A stretch of DNA of 64,000 nucleotides. Source: Caldicellulosiruptor acetigenus. Lineage in GTDB: Bacteria; Bacillota; Thermoanaerobacteria; Caldicellulosiruptorales; Caldicellulosiruptoraceae. Shown piece after piece: positions 1 to 8,272 of the stretch (positions within the stretch are counted from its first letter, which is position 1; each line of letters opens with the position of its first letter). The stretch spans positions 2,235,501 through 2,299,500 of the forward strand of contig NZ_CP113866.1 in NCBI RefSeq assembly GCF_026914305.1. Direction: 5' to 3'. The position numbers and the translations under genes were made by a program. The notes below the pieces were generated by a model. That model did not search any database. It was not told where the DNA came from and worked only from the letters and a program-made list of their open reading frames with translations.

Positions 1-2
1 CT

Positions 3-752
3 GCCAATGAGTTTTATGGTAAAATAGTCTATGCTAAACCAAGCTCAAATTACACCTTGCAATCTTCAAAAAGTGGCAGTTCCATTCAAAATCAAAATAA
101 TAGCAGTAAAATTCTAAATTCAAGTAGCCCAGTTGGAAAAACTAAAACCAGTGAAACAAAAAAATCTGATCCAAGCAAAGAATTCTGGGAACAACGGATT
201 GAAAAGTGGATATTTCCTTTAGAATCTAAAAAATTAATTATAGCCAATCCTGCAACAGATAAAAGGCAATTTGGTGCAGAAAGAAAAGACTCAAATGGCA
301 AACCAAGAGCTCACGCTGGAGTTGATCTTTTAACCGGCTACTATGATGATAATAAGAAAAAATATGTGGGTGTAAAAGATGCAAAAGTGTTAGCAATGAC
401 TGATGGAACAGTAACTGCTGTTTATGATTTCTATGCGGGTACACAAGCAATAGAAATAAAAAACAGTGATGGTTCTGTCATCAGATATGGTGAAGTTGAA
501 TCGAAAGTCAAAGTTGGGGATAAAGTAAAGCAAGGACAAGTTATAGCTACAATTATACCTAATACGAAAACTCACGAGGCAATGCTTCACTTAGAAGTTT
601 ATAAAGGTGATAGCAGTGGTCCTCTTACTCAAAGAAATAACAAAACTTACAAATATGTTCCAGAGGCGAATTATGAGCGCAGAAGCGATTTAATAAATCC
701 AATGGATGTGCTAAGATTAAATACAAAGAGCGGAAAGGATGTTAAAAAGTGA
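3..752 (+). CDS. M23-like (LytM-fold) cell-wall protein, 5' end outside window
   Basis: The reading frame is open to the left edge, so the true start lies upstream. The first visible residues, ANEFYGKIVYAKPSSN, match a segment of the GH24 lysozyme at 2425 (ANELYGKIVYERPSSN), so the two proteins share a leader. A Ser/Asn/Lys-rich linker follows, then an M23-like beta-sheet domain: HAGVDLL supplies the HxxxD zinc pair, the hairpin contains VKVGDKVKQGQVIATI, and a final MLHLEV aligns with the usual HxHxE motif. Two catalytic histidines are absent: the first His of HxH is Met, and the His expected in YxHL is replaced in RYGEV. The protein may bind peptidoglycan without cutting it, or use altered chemistry. 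It overlaps the next gene by four bases (GTGA), implying translational coupling. Confidence 0.7.
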   Translation, partial: ANEFYGKIVYAKPSSNYTLQSSKSGSSIQNQNNSSKILNSSSPVGKTKTSETKKSDPSKEFWEQRIEKWIFPLESKKLIIANPATDKRQFGAERKDSNGKPRAHAGVDLLTGYYDDNKKKYVGVKDAKVLAMTDGTVTAVYDFYAGTQAIEIKNSDGSVIRYGEVESKVKVGDKVKQGQVIATIIPNTKTHEAMLHLEVYKGDSSGPLTQRNNKTYKYVPEANYERRSDLINPMDVLRLNTKSGKDVKK

Positions 753-1357
753 GAAAAAAGATATTACTGGTTCTATTAACTGTTATAGGAATCAATATTA
801 TTGCTGCTGGAGTATTTGTAACTTTTAAAGATGATTTCTTAGTTTTAAAGAACAATAAACCTGTTTTTACAAATGATGAACCGGTTTTAATAGGATTAAA
901 ATTTGGGAGTACAAAGGGAGAATTGATAAAAAAATTGGGAAACCCAAAAAAAATAAAGAGAGAGTGGTGGGGAGCTTATGGTGACTATGTAGAATACTGT
1001 TACTATGATTGGGGTTATGTGTTATTAGTACCGGGCGAAGGTGATAGGTATATAATAAACGTGGAAATTAGTAAAAAAGGAATTGAAGGACCAAGAGGAA
1101 TTGAGGTCGGAGATTGCTATAAAAGGGTGCTGAATAGATTTAGGTATAGTCCTATAAAAATTGATGACAGAGAATTTTTGTACTACCTTGAACAAAAAAC
1201 TGAAGACGGTGTGGTTGATAGATTTGGAAGTGTAGTTTATAACGAAAAAGGAGAAATTGAGAGTATTTATTATAGAGATAGTTCTTACTATTGGATTGAC
1301 TTTGAAATATCAAAAGGCAGAGTGAAGAAAATAGTAGCATATCATCATAATAATTAA
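749..1357 (+). CDS. Small exported membrane-anchored protein coupled to the M23-like gene
   Basis: The 202-residue protein starts at a GTG that overlaps the upstream stop, with no room for an independent leader. Residues 5-25 form a hydrophobic segment, so the protein is probably exported and anchored. The rest contains two similar stretches, IGLKFGSTKGELIKKLGNP and IEVGDCYKRVLNRF, resembling the repeated G-x-T/S-x-x-x-L/V-x-x-x-F/LG pattern of SmpA/BamE-like or DUF-type extracytoplasmic domains. I do not recognise a family with certainty. Position and coupling suggest it acts with the M23-like protein, for example as inhibitor or immunity partner; that is inference. Confidence 0.6.
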   Translation: MRKKILLVLLTVIGINIIAAGVFVTFKDDFLVLKNNKPVFTNDEPVLIGLKFGSTKGELIKKLGNPKKIKREWWGAYGDYVEYCYYDWGYVLLVPGEGDRYIINVEISKKGIEGPRGIEVGDCYKRVLNRFRYSPIKIDDREFLYYLEQKTEDGVVDRFGSVVYNEKGEIESIYYRDSSYYWIDFEISKGRVKKIVAYHHNN

Positions 1358-1482
1358 CGGTATACTTTAAGTTAAATTTAAAAGTTGTTAATTAATTGTT
1401 TATTGTTTAACTTAGCTAATATTAGGAAAAATATATTACAAAAATACAGAAAATTTAAAATAGAAAACCACGCGAAAGCTTC

Positions 1483-1768
1483 ATTAGTGGATTTGATACC
1501 AACTACCTGGAAGAACTTAAGGAATACGTAAAGAAGGTAGTCAAAAACCCATTTGTTAGGAATAGACAGCTCAAAGAGATAAATTGGACAATAAAGATTT
1601 TACAAGGCCCTAGGAGTAAGCCAAGGAGGTAAATATCAATATGCAACTGACATTGCGTGGGCTGCAAATTGAGTTTACTCTATTAAAAATATATTTGAAA
1701 GCTTCCCAAACGCTAAGCTAAGGTTTGATATCCCTGTTTATAAGGAGAAGAAAAAAGATGAAAAGTAA
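1483..1768 (+). pseudogene. 3' remnant of a glucosaminidase-like cell-wall hydrolase
   Basis: Coding sequence is visible in two frames. NYLEELKEYVKKVVKN runs in one frame from 1483, and after a frameshift near 1595 it continues in another as YKALGVSQGGKYQYATDIAW, then an in-frame TGA, then VYSIKNIFESFPN up to TAA at 1768. The YATDxxWAxxVxxI pattern resembles the C-terminal part of GH73 N-acetylglucosaminidases, but only this tail is left and the assignment is tentative. The ORF ends 11 bases inside the following decayed gene, the same overlap arrangement as the pair upstream. Confidence 0.45.
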
Positions 1769-2343
1769 AAAATTGCTTATATGCATAATAAGCGCATTGT
1801 GTTTGGTTGGAATAATTATTGTAGTTATTTTAGCAAAAAAAAGAAACTTTCCTTGTAAAACCCTTAAACGATAGGGACTTCGCTGTAACTGATGGAATTG
1901 GCTATGTTTATCTTGACTGCCCTGCTGATAAGTTTCTAAAACAATTTAAGGAAAAAGAAATCAATTTTTTTTCGTGCAAGTGATATATTTATTCAGGATA
2001 AAGGAGTAATTTACAAATATTTTTATCACGAATATAAAGATTTAATTGTTTATACTTCGAATGTATTTTATAATAAAAAGGGCTTGGACTTTGATAATTA
2101 CAGAATTGCCTAAATTAATGTAAAGACCTCAAAATTCTATACACTAAGAAAAATCAGAATTGGTTCTTCTTCGGAAGAGGTAATTAAAAAGTATGGGAAA
2201 AATGTACTTATGATAAAAAACATAACTTTTACAGATATAGTTATAACGAAAAGAATATAGAATTTGGAATTGATAATAATGGCAAAGTTAAGGAGATTAT
2301 TATATTTATCAATTCTTATTACGCACCTAACTCTAAAAGATAA
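1758..2343 (+). pseudogene. Decayed membrane-anchored partner protein
   Basis: It begins at ATG 1758 with a hydrophobic N-terminus (LLICIISALCLVGIIIVVIL), similar in plan to the 202-residue protein at 749. Frameshifts near 1855, 1970 and 2210 and an in-frame TAA near 2121 break it. Recognisable pieces include FAVTDGIGYVYLDCPADKF, KGVIYKYFYHEYKDL, IRIGSSSEEVIKKYG and NIEFGIDNNGKVKEIIIF. The IGSSSEEVIKKYG segment parallels the G-S-T-K-G-E-L-I-K-K-L-G motif of the 749 protein, supporting kinship. It is presumably the dead partner of the hydrolase remnant just upstream. Confidence 0.55.
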
Positions 2344-2424
2344 GAATTGACATTTACAATATATTAGTGTATTATAATTCCGTGATAAACAAAAAACAAG
2401 TGAAAATAGGGGGTTATGAGGAAA

Positions 2425-3294
2425 ATGAAAAGCTCTGTATTAACTTCTAACAATCTTAATTTAACTCTTAAAAATAACTCTTATCTTCAAAACCTGTCAG
2501 CCCAAAAAAGTACAGCAGAGCAAGTTTCAAAAAGCTATTTCTCACCTTCAAAACAAAACACAGCCCAAAACAACTCTAAAATTTCACCTGCCTATGTCTA
2601 TGAAAAAGGTTCTTCTGCTAATGAGTTGTACGGTAAAATAGTCTATGAAAGACCTAGTTCAAATTCTGAATCGTCTACAACAAAGATAAATGCTGTTTAT
2701 GAAAGCCAAAATACTTCAACTAAAATAAAAAGATTAGAACCAAGCAAAGCATTATTTGAATTTGTTAAATCCTATGAAGGATATTCCTCAATCGCCTATA
2801 GAGACAAAGACGGAGTTTGGACTATTGGAATTGGACATGTACTGAGAGGCAAAGAATTGGAGGAATATGTTGGTCTTAAAACTAATAGTCCCAAGAAAGC
2901 AATAACAGAAGAAAAAGCATATGAGTTTTTCAAAAGCGATATCAAAAATGCAACGGATGCAGTAAATAAATTTATGGAAAATAACAAAATTCAACTTCCA
3001 CAAAATCAATTTGATGCTTTAGTAAGTTTTACATTCAATGTTGGTCCAGCGTGGACAACTGATGAAAAATCTAAAATTCAAGCTGATATAGTCAAGGCTA
3101 TAAAAAGTGGTATTGATATTAAATTAGAAAAAGAACTTAGAGATGATTTTCTTGCTTGGTCCAAAGCTCAGGGAAAAGTATTAGAAGGATTACAACGTCG
3201 CAGATACGATGAATGGGAAATGTTTGTAAAAGGAGACTACAAAGTTACAGATATAAATACTTGGAAAAAGATAAAAAAAGAAATGGGTCTTTAG
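2425..3294 (+). CDS. GH24 (T4-type) lysozyme with low-complexity leader
   Basis: Muramidase cleaving the MurNAc-GlcNAc bond of peptidoglycan. Residues 1-105 are Ser/Asn/Lys/Thr-rich and lack a classical signal peptide; residues 64-80 repeat the leader motif of the M23-like protein at the left edge. Residues 108-289 form a T4-lysozyme-like domain. E118, D127 and T133 have exactly the 9- and 6-residue spacing of the T4 E11-D20-T26 triad, and LPQNQFDALVSFTFNVG is the conserved family core. ATG 2425 is preferred over ATG 2416 because the latter lies only two bases after the AGGGGG ribosome site. It could be a prophage endolysin remnant, but no other lysis gene adjoins it and the shared leader argues for a host or effector role. 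Confidence 0.85.
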   Translation: MKSSVLTSNNLNLTLKNNSYLQNLSAQKSTAEQVSKSYFSPSKQNTAQNNSKISPAYVYEKGSSANELYGKIVYERPSSNSESSTTKINAVYESQNTSTKIKRLEPSKALFEFVKSYEGYSSIAYRDKDGVWTIGIGHVLRGKELEEYVGLKTNSPKKAITEEKAYEFFKSDIKNATDAVNKFMENNKIQLPQNQFDALVSFTFNVGPAWTTDEKSKIQADIVKAIKSGIDIKLEKELRDDFLAWSKAQGKVLEGLQRRRYDEWEMFVKGDYKVTDINTWKKIKKEMGL

Positions 3295-3365
3295 AAAATT
3301 TTCATCTCTAAAATTGTTGTATCACATACTATATTTAAGCTAAACAAATTAGTGAGGTGAAATCT

Positions 3366-4115
3366 TTGAAAGCCGAAAAAAAAATTATAGTTTTAGTTTT
3401 AATCATGCTTTTAATTTTGCCTAACACATTTGTTTTGAGCAATGATAAAATCGAAAAAGGCTATTACGATTACAGCGGCAAAAAAGGAAGCAAAGACATA
3501 ATAATGAGCGTATATATTAACAACTCAAAAATTACAGGACTCTATGCTTTTAAAGGAGTTAAAGAACATATAAAAGTGGAAGGAAAATTGAAGGACGGAA
3601 AAATAACATTAAACGAATTTAGCCAAAAAGGCAAAATTACAGGTACTTTTTATGGCAACTTTAAAACAATAGATATAATCGAAGGAACTTGGAGTAATGG
3701 CAAAATTAAAATGCCTTTTAAACTGAAGCTTGTTGACATAATTTATGCAGATTATGGGAAAAGATATGACTTGGTTAGTTTTCCAGACGAAGAAGTAGTG
3801 AAATTTGCTACTAACATTCAAAAATATTTAATAAAAAACGAGAAAGAAAAACTTGCAAAACTAATAGTATATCCTATAAATGTTAAAATTGATGGTAAAA
3901 AGAAAACCATAAGAAATGAAAAAGAGTTTATCAATAATTTTGACAAGATATTTAATGTCAATTTAAAAAAAGCAGTTATCAATGCTGATCCTTTGTTTAT
4001 GCTTGCAAATCAATACGGAGTTATGTTAGGAGAAAATGAATATAATATCTGGTTTACAGGAGTACAAAAGAATGACAAAAAGTACTGCTTGCTGATTTAT
4101 ACTATTAATAACTGA
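3366..4115 (+). CDS. Secreted protein of unknown function downstream of the lysozyme
   Basis: A TTG start at 3366 has GAGGTG six bases upstream; the GTG at 3357 overlaps that ribosome site and is less likely. The N-terminus is a typical signal peptide (positive residues, then IIVLVLIMLLILPNTFVLS). The mature part of about 225 residues begins with beta-rich repeats of the type KGYYDYSGKKGSKDIIMSV and KITGTFYGNF, then an alpha/beta domain with KLAKLIVYPINVKIDGKK. I know no family name for it. It lies 71 bases after the lysozyme in the same direction, the position occupied by small exported proteins after the other two hydrolases, so a protective or inhibitory role is possible but unproven. Confidence 0.6.
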   Translation: MKAEKKIIVLVLIMLLILPNTFVLSNDKIEKGYYDYSGKKGSKDIIMSVYINNSKITGLYAFKGVKEHIKVEGKLKDGKITLNEFSQKGKITGTFYGNFKTIDIIEGTWSNGKIKMPFKLKLVDIIYADYGKRYDLVSFPDEEVVKFATNIQKYLIKNEKEKLAKLIVYPINVKIDGKKKTIRNEKEFINNFDKIFNVNLKKAVINADPLFMLANQYGVMLGENEYNIWFTGVQKNDKKYCLLIYTINN

Positions 4116-4249
4116 TTATATTTTTGATTTGGAAATGAGCTACATTGATTTTTATTAATTGAACCTCTTAAAATGTTGTTCTTTTTATTTGATTTATAAA
4201 ACCTACCTGTAAGAATTAACTGATTTTTGTTTTATCTTTACATGTTATT

Positions 4250-4830
4250 TTTGCCACTCTTGTTAGACAATATTAACAATTCTAAAAGCATAACTTTATT
4301 AAATCTGTCTATTGCGTTTTTTTTTTTGCTAATTTAAAAGTAAATAATTAACTCGAGAGGTGATTTCATTATCTAAAATTTTTACCTTCTAATTTAACAT
4401 TTTTATTCTTCCTATTCTATTTTTGAATATATCAAAGAGTCGGGGGGTGATTTACTAAGAATTTCTAGCAGATTTAAGATTTTGAAAACACAAAGTGCAA
4501 CTTTATAGCATTCTATATTGTTATGGTACTTATAGGTTATTTATTCTTCTAATTTATACAGACGTATGGAAGAAGGAAAGAAACATGAAGGGAAAACTCT
4601 TCCTGTAGGAGCGAAAAAGTATGTGGAGGAAGGACTAAAATTGGTTATTGTCTATGCTGGACAGTACTTTGGCACCTTCGGTTCTCAGAAGTTTATTCTG
4701 TTGTATATGTCATGCGGTGCAGAAGTGAAACAGCACTTATATCCGATTCTGAATAAAATATAATGTGAAAAAGGAATTGTTGTTTAAATTGTGAATTGCA
4801 GTTATATAAATAATTAATTTGAGTTGGAGG
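4250..4830 (+). repeat. Left copy of a ~0.56-kb imperfect inverted repeat
   Basis: The reverse complement of about 12265-12830 aligns along almost the whole stretch. Landmarks shared by both are AACTCGAGAGGTGATTTCAT, GGGGTGATTTACTAAG, CATTCTATATTG and TGCGGTGCAGAAGTG. The copies have diverged by many substitutions and small indels. A 65-codon frame at 4566-4763 is open here but broken in the other copy, so I do not call a gene. The stretch from 4116 to 4839 otherwise shows no coding sequence. It may be a degraded mobile element or a conserved leader, since each copy ends just upstream of a gene. Confidence 0.7.
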
Positions 4831-4839
4831 AGGAATATT

Positions 4840-6408
4840 ATGTTAGTTAGAAATAAAATGATTACAAAAATACTGGCAGTATTGATGATTATATCTTTTT
4901 CTCTTATTACGAGTGTCTTTAATATCAATGCATATGCTGAAAACAATGAATTGATTGTTGATAATGGTATTTAAAAGGGAATACAATATAAAGGTGGCAA
5001 TTTTGTTAAAGTTGATTCCGAAAATCAACTGGATTCTAAATTGATAATTAAAAAGATGAAAATAAAAAATGATGAGCTTACTTTAGAAGCTGTAATAGAA
5101 AATAAAAATATGCAAAACTTAATTCAAGCAACTGGAAAAATATATTATTCTCAAAACATGATGTTGAAGAAAACAAGATCTCTAACAGTATTATTTAACA
5201 ATGAAGGAGATTACAAAATATTATCATTTGTAATTGAAAATAACGCCAATGAAGAACTTCTTCTTCCTGTAAATAAAAAACTTAAAAATAAAACTGTGGT
5301 TAAAATAGCAGTATTGTGCACAAACACAAATGATATTTTCTACTTTGAAGATGTTTTCCCCAGTATAAATAAATTATCAAGCTTATATACTCTTGCTAAA
5401 GAGCCAGCTGAAACTTATAATAAAGATGAAATTGATAAATCAGGTATAGAAATTGGCAAAACAAACATTGACGAAGTTGACAAAGTAGGTTTTTCTGAAA
5501 ATTGGTTTATGCCTTTTATCGCAAACAGTAATACTTCCCAGCTTGAAGAAACCAAAGATGTTAGCCATAAGGAATCTCAAATTGTTAGTCTTACAACAAC
5601 GTCTCCAGTACCTGGTGTTTCCGTGAGTGACTTTATTACTCTTGGTAAGAAAGTATATAATGATAATGACAATTACGGTTACTTCAAAAATACTGTGGAA
5701 TGGCCAGTAGGAAGCGGAAATAGACTTACAACTTTATTAAAATGGGGATATACATGCAATTTATATACAACTCCCGCAAAAGTAGATAATGTAGATACCA
5801 CAATTGCAATTGGCACTATACAATTTAATATTCTAAATGAAGCCCAATATATTTACCTTGCATATAATGGTTCAATTCAGTTATTTGATAACAGTTCCTA
5901 TTTAAGAATAAGAAATCCTTATATAGAAGCTGGACTCGGATCAGGTAATAAAGATATATTTTTTGAAGTTCGAAGAAGTGCAGGAACTCAGTCAGGAACA
6001 TATAGTATTTCTTTGCCTACGTTAATTGGACTTTTGCCATTTGGAAACACTTATTCCAATGTTGTTGATTTCTTCTCTGAAATCAGTTATGTAACAGAGA
6101 GCCGTACTCTTGATACTCTTACCTATCCTACAAATAAAAAATCTCAAGAGTATCAATATGGAAAGGTCGTTAGAGATTGTAAGCTACCTTTAAATTCAAA
6201 CGAATATTTATCAAATGAATCACATGGTCTATTAATAAGTTTTAAAGCTGTTCCGCCACTTGATATCATCCCAAAAGCTGTAGGATATCGTGTAGTATAT
6301 AATAGATTTCATTTTGAAATATATTCACGCCATCCTTTTTGGTTAACATATAGTGTATTAGAAGCAACTGTAGACAAAACAATTACAAAAAATTACTATA
6401 TTCAATAA
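4840..6408 (+). pseudogene. Secreted protein gene interrupted by an in-frame TAA
   Basis: ATG 4840 follows a strong GGAGGAGG site and encodes a signal peptide ending AYA. The frame stops at TAA 4972-4974 after 44 codons and reopens at once in the same frame, running 455 further codons to 6408. Joined, the product would be about 522 residues. The mature part has an N-terminal beta-like region, an acidic linker and a C-terminal domain ending RFHFEIYSRHPFWLTYSVLE. A fragment of a second copy lies at 7326-7558. The family is unknown to me. One point mutation separates this from an intact gene, so it may be recently inactivated, a sequencing error, or read through. Confidence 0.65.
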
Positions 6409-6430
6409 TGCTAAAGCATAATCATCTAAA

Positions 6431-6473
6431 TATGAATGCACTGCATAAGTTTGAATTATGCAGTGCATTCATA
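6431..6473 (+). terminator. Strong hairpin after the secreted protein gene
   Basis: An 18-bp perfect stem (6431-6448 with 6456-6473) with a 7-base loop is followed by ACTTTTTTAT. The equivalent hairpin of the second unit at 7577-7614 carries paired compensating changes, so the stem is under selection. The membrane protein gene starts 45 bases downstream, so termination may be partial. Confidence 0.8.
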
Positions 6474-6518
6474 TACTTTTTTATTTATGTGAGGTATATT
6501 GAGAGAGGTGGAATATGC

Positions 6519-7133
6519 ATGAAGAGAAAAATCATTTATATCCATATTGTTTTCTTGATTATAATAGCGTTAATTTTATCTATTTTCTATAAAAATTACT
6601 CAATAAAAAAAACATATTTCGTTATAGCTTTGGAGAATATGAAATCGAAAGCCTTTTTGGAAATCCGAGAAATCACGTGGTCTACAAATTATATAATATC
6701 TGATTTTGATAAAGGTGGTTTTTCTATAGAAAATATATTGTTTCTAAAATCTAAAGTAGAATTTGTTTCTTATATTATAGATGCACTTAGGTCTATAGAC
6801 ATTAATTCATTTGAGATACGAGGTTATATAAATACATTAAATTCAATGTACAATACATTTTTTCGTTTAGATAGATTTTTGAGTAAAGTTAGTGAGTATA
6901 TTAAAAATGGAGGCAAGCCTTTCAATTTACTTGACGACAACGATAACAAATTTTTAATAAAAACTAAAAAAGATATATATAATGAACTCTTATTATATTA
7001 CGATCTTTTTTCAAAATTAGACTTTGAAATAACAACAAAGTTTCCTACAGGTACCGAGTTATTTAATAAGATTATTAAAACCTGGGATATTGAAAAGGCA
7101 AACAAAATATTATACCCTTCTGAAAGAAATTAA
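6519..7133 (+). CDS. One-pass membrane protein, unit 1
   Basis: ATG 6519 has GAGGTG eight bases upstream and gives a 204-residue protein aligning from its first residue with the 203-residue paralogue at 7661. Residues 5-22 form one transmembrane helix (IHIVFLIIIALILSIFY). The remaining 180 residues look helical and are predicted outside the membrane, with conserved segments KPFNLLDDNDNKFLIKTKKD and LFNKIIKTWDIEKANKI. I do not recognise a family. It follows the secreted protein gene, and the same pair recurs downstream, so the two products probably work together. Confidence 0.7.
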   Translation: MKRKIIYIHIVFLIIIALILSIFYKNYSIKKTYFVIALENMKSKAFLEIREITWSTNYIISDFDKGGFSIENILFLKSKVEFVSYIIDALRSIDINSFEIRGYINTLNSMYNTFFRLDRFLSKVSEYIKNGGKPFNLLDDNDNKFLIKTKKDIYNELLLYYDLFSKLDFEITTKFPTGTELFNKIIKTWDIEKANKILYPSERN

Positions 7134-7322
7134 AAATAAATCTTAGCTTATGATAGATTATGAGAAAATAGATTGACTACATTAGGGCTTCTATGTTTAT
7201 GAAATAACAGGTAGTCCCTATTTTTATGATTTATTTTAAGGTTTCTAATACGAGTTTTTGGGTATAAATATCATTGAGAACAAAATAAGGTAGATGCTCA
7301 AAAATAGCAATACGGAAAAGCA
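7134..7322 (+). other. Conserved 3' region with a terminator-like hairpin
   Basis: The first ~150 bases reappear after each copy of the membrane protein gene (8273-8425 and 17358-17515). They contain a bulged hairpin between AGGGCTTCTATG and CAGGTAGTCCCT followed by ATTTTTATG, likely a terminator. No gene is seen here. Confidence 0.55.
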
Positions 7323-7558
7323 TTAGAAGTCACAAAATTCAAACAAGCTCAAACGATTACTTATATACAGAAGACCAACGCTTACTTTTAATATATGGAG
7401 TTTGTGTGCCACTTGACAAGCCAAAAGTTTCAGGAAGTCGTGTATTTCATAATGGATTTCATTTTGAAATATATTCACGCCATCCTGTTTGGTTAACATA
7501 TAGTGTATTAGAAGCAACTGTAAATAAAACAGTTACAAACAATTATTATGTTCAATAA
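7323..7558 (+). pseudogene. 3' fragment of a second copy of the secreted protein gene
   Basis: Only the last ~77 codons remain. They read through PLDKPKVSGSRVFHNG and HFEIYSRHPVWLTYSVLEAT to NNYYVQ and TAA 7558, closely matching the end of the gene at 4840-6408. Upstream the sequence switches directly to the conserved 3' region of unit 1, so an unequal recombination or deletion removed the rest. Confidence 0.8.
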
Positions 7559-7576
7559 TGTTAAAGCATATAATAC

Positions 7577-7614
7577 GAACGTACTGCATAAGCCATGAAT
7601 TATGCAGTACGTTC
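7577..7614 (+). terminator. Hairpin of unit 2, covarying with unit 1
   Basis: A 15-bp perfect stem (7577-7591 with 7600-7614) has an 8-base loop and is followed by ATATATTTTTTT. Relative to the hairpin at 6431-6473, two bases in one arm changed together with their partners, so pairing is preserved. Confidence 0.8.
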
Positions 7615-7660
7615 ATATATTTTTTTATTTTTTTCGATATATTGAGAGAGGTGAAAATGC

Positions 7661-8272
7661 ATGAAGAGAAAATTAATTTATATCCATATAGCTTTCTTGA
7701 TTATAATCGCTTTGATTTTATCTATTTTCTATAAAAATTACTCAGTAATAAAGATGCGTTATATTAACGCTTTTAATGATATGAAAGTTACGGCTTTTAA
7801 TGAAATAGCTGAAGTCGCATATTGTACAAAGTATATAATAGATAATTTTGATAAAGACGGGTTTTCTATGGAAAATATATCGTATTTAAAACTTAAAGTA
7901 AAATTTGTTTTTTTAGCTATAGATGCACTTATGTTTGCACGTATTGATTCTTTTGAGATAGATAATTATGGTACTAAATTAATCTCAATGTACAATACAT
8001 TTTCTCTTTTTGATAGATTTTTGACAAAAGTTATTGAACATATCAAAGATGGAGGCAAGCCTTTTAATTTATTTGACAACAATGATAACAAGTTTTTAAT
8101 AAAAACTAAAAAAGATATATATAACGAGTTTTTATTATATCACGACCTTTTTTCAAAATTAGACTTACACGTAACAAAGTCTTCTACAGGTACTGAGTTA
8201 TTTAATAAGATTATTAAAACCTGGGATATTGAAAAGGCAAACAAAATAGTATACCCTTCTGAAAGAAATTAA
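7661..8272 (+). CDS. One-pass membrane protein, unit 2
   Basis: This 203-residue paralogue of the 6519 protein follows GAGGTG and starts MKRKLIYIHIAFLIIIALIL. The transmembrane helix and the C-terminal 90 residues are nearly unchanged, whereas the central region (about residues 30-110) has diverged strongly. That could reflect a changing surface or ligand contact. Only a stub of its secreted partner survives just upstream. Function unknown. Confidence 0.7.
   Translation: MKRKLIYIHIAFLIIIALILSIFYKNYSVIKMRYINAFNDMKVTAFNEIAEVAYCTKYIIDNFDKDGFSMENISYLKLKVKFVFLAIDALMFARIDSFEIDNYGTKLISMYNTFSLFDRFLTKVIEHIKDGGKPFNLFDNNDNKFLIKTKKDIYNEFLLYHDLFSKLDLHVTKSSTGTELFNKIIKTWDIEKANKIVYPSERN

Noticed and set aside
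4566-4763. A 65-codon frame in the left copy of the inverted repeat
   Set aside because: The corresponding frame in the right copy is broken, and codon use gives no clear support.
6408-6518. Extended N-terminus of the membrane protein starting at 6408
   Set aside because: The extension runs through a perfect terminator-like hairpin and has no ribosome site. The paralogue aligns only from ATG 6519.
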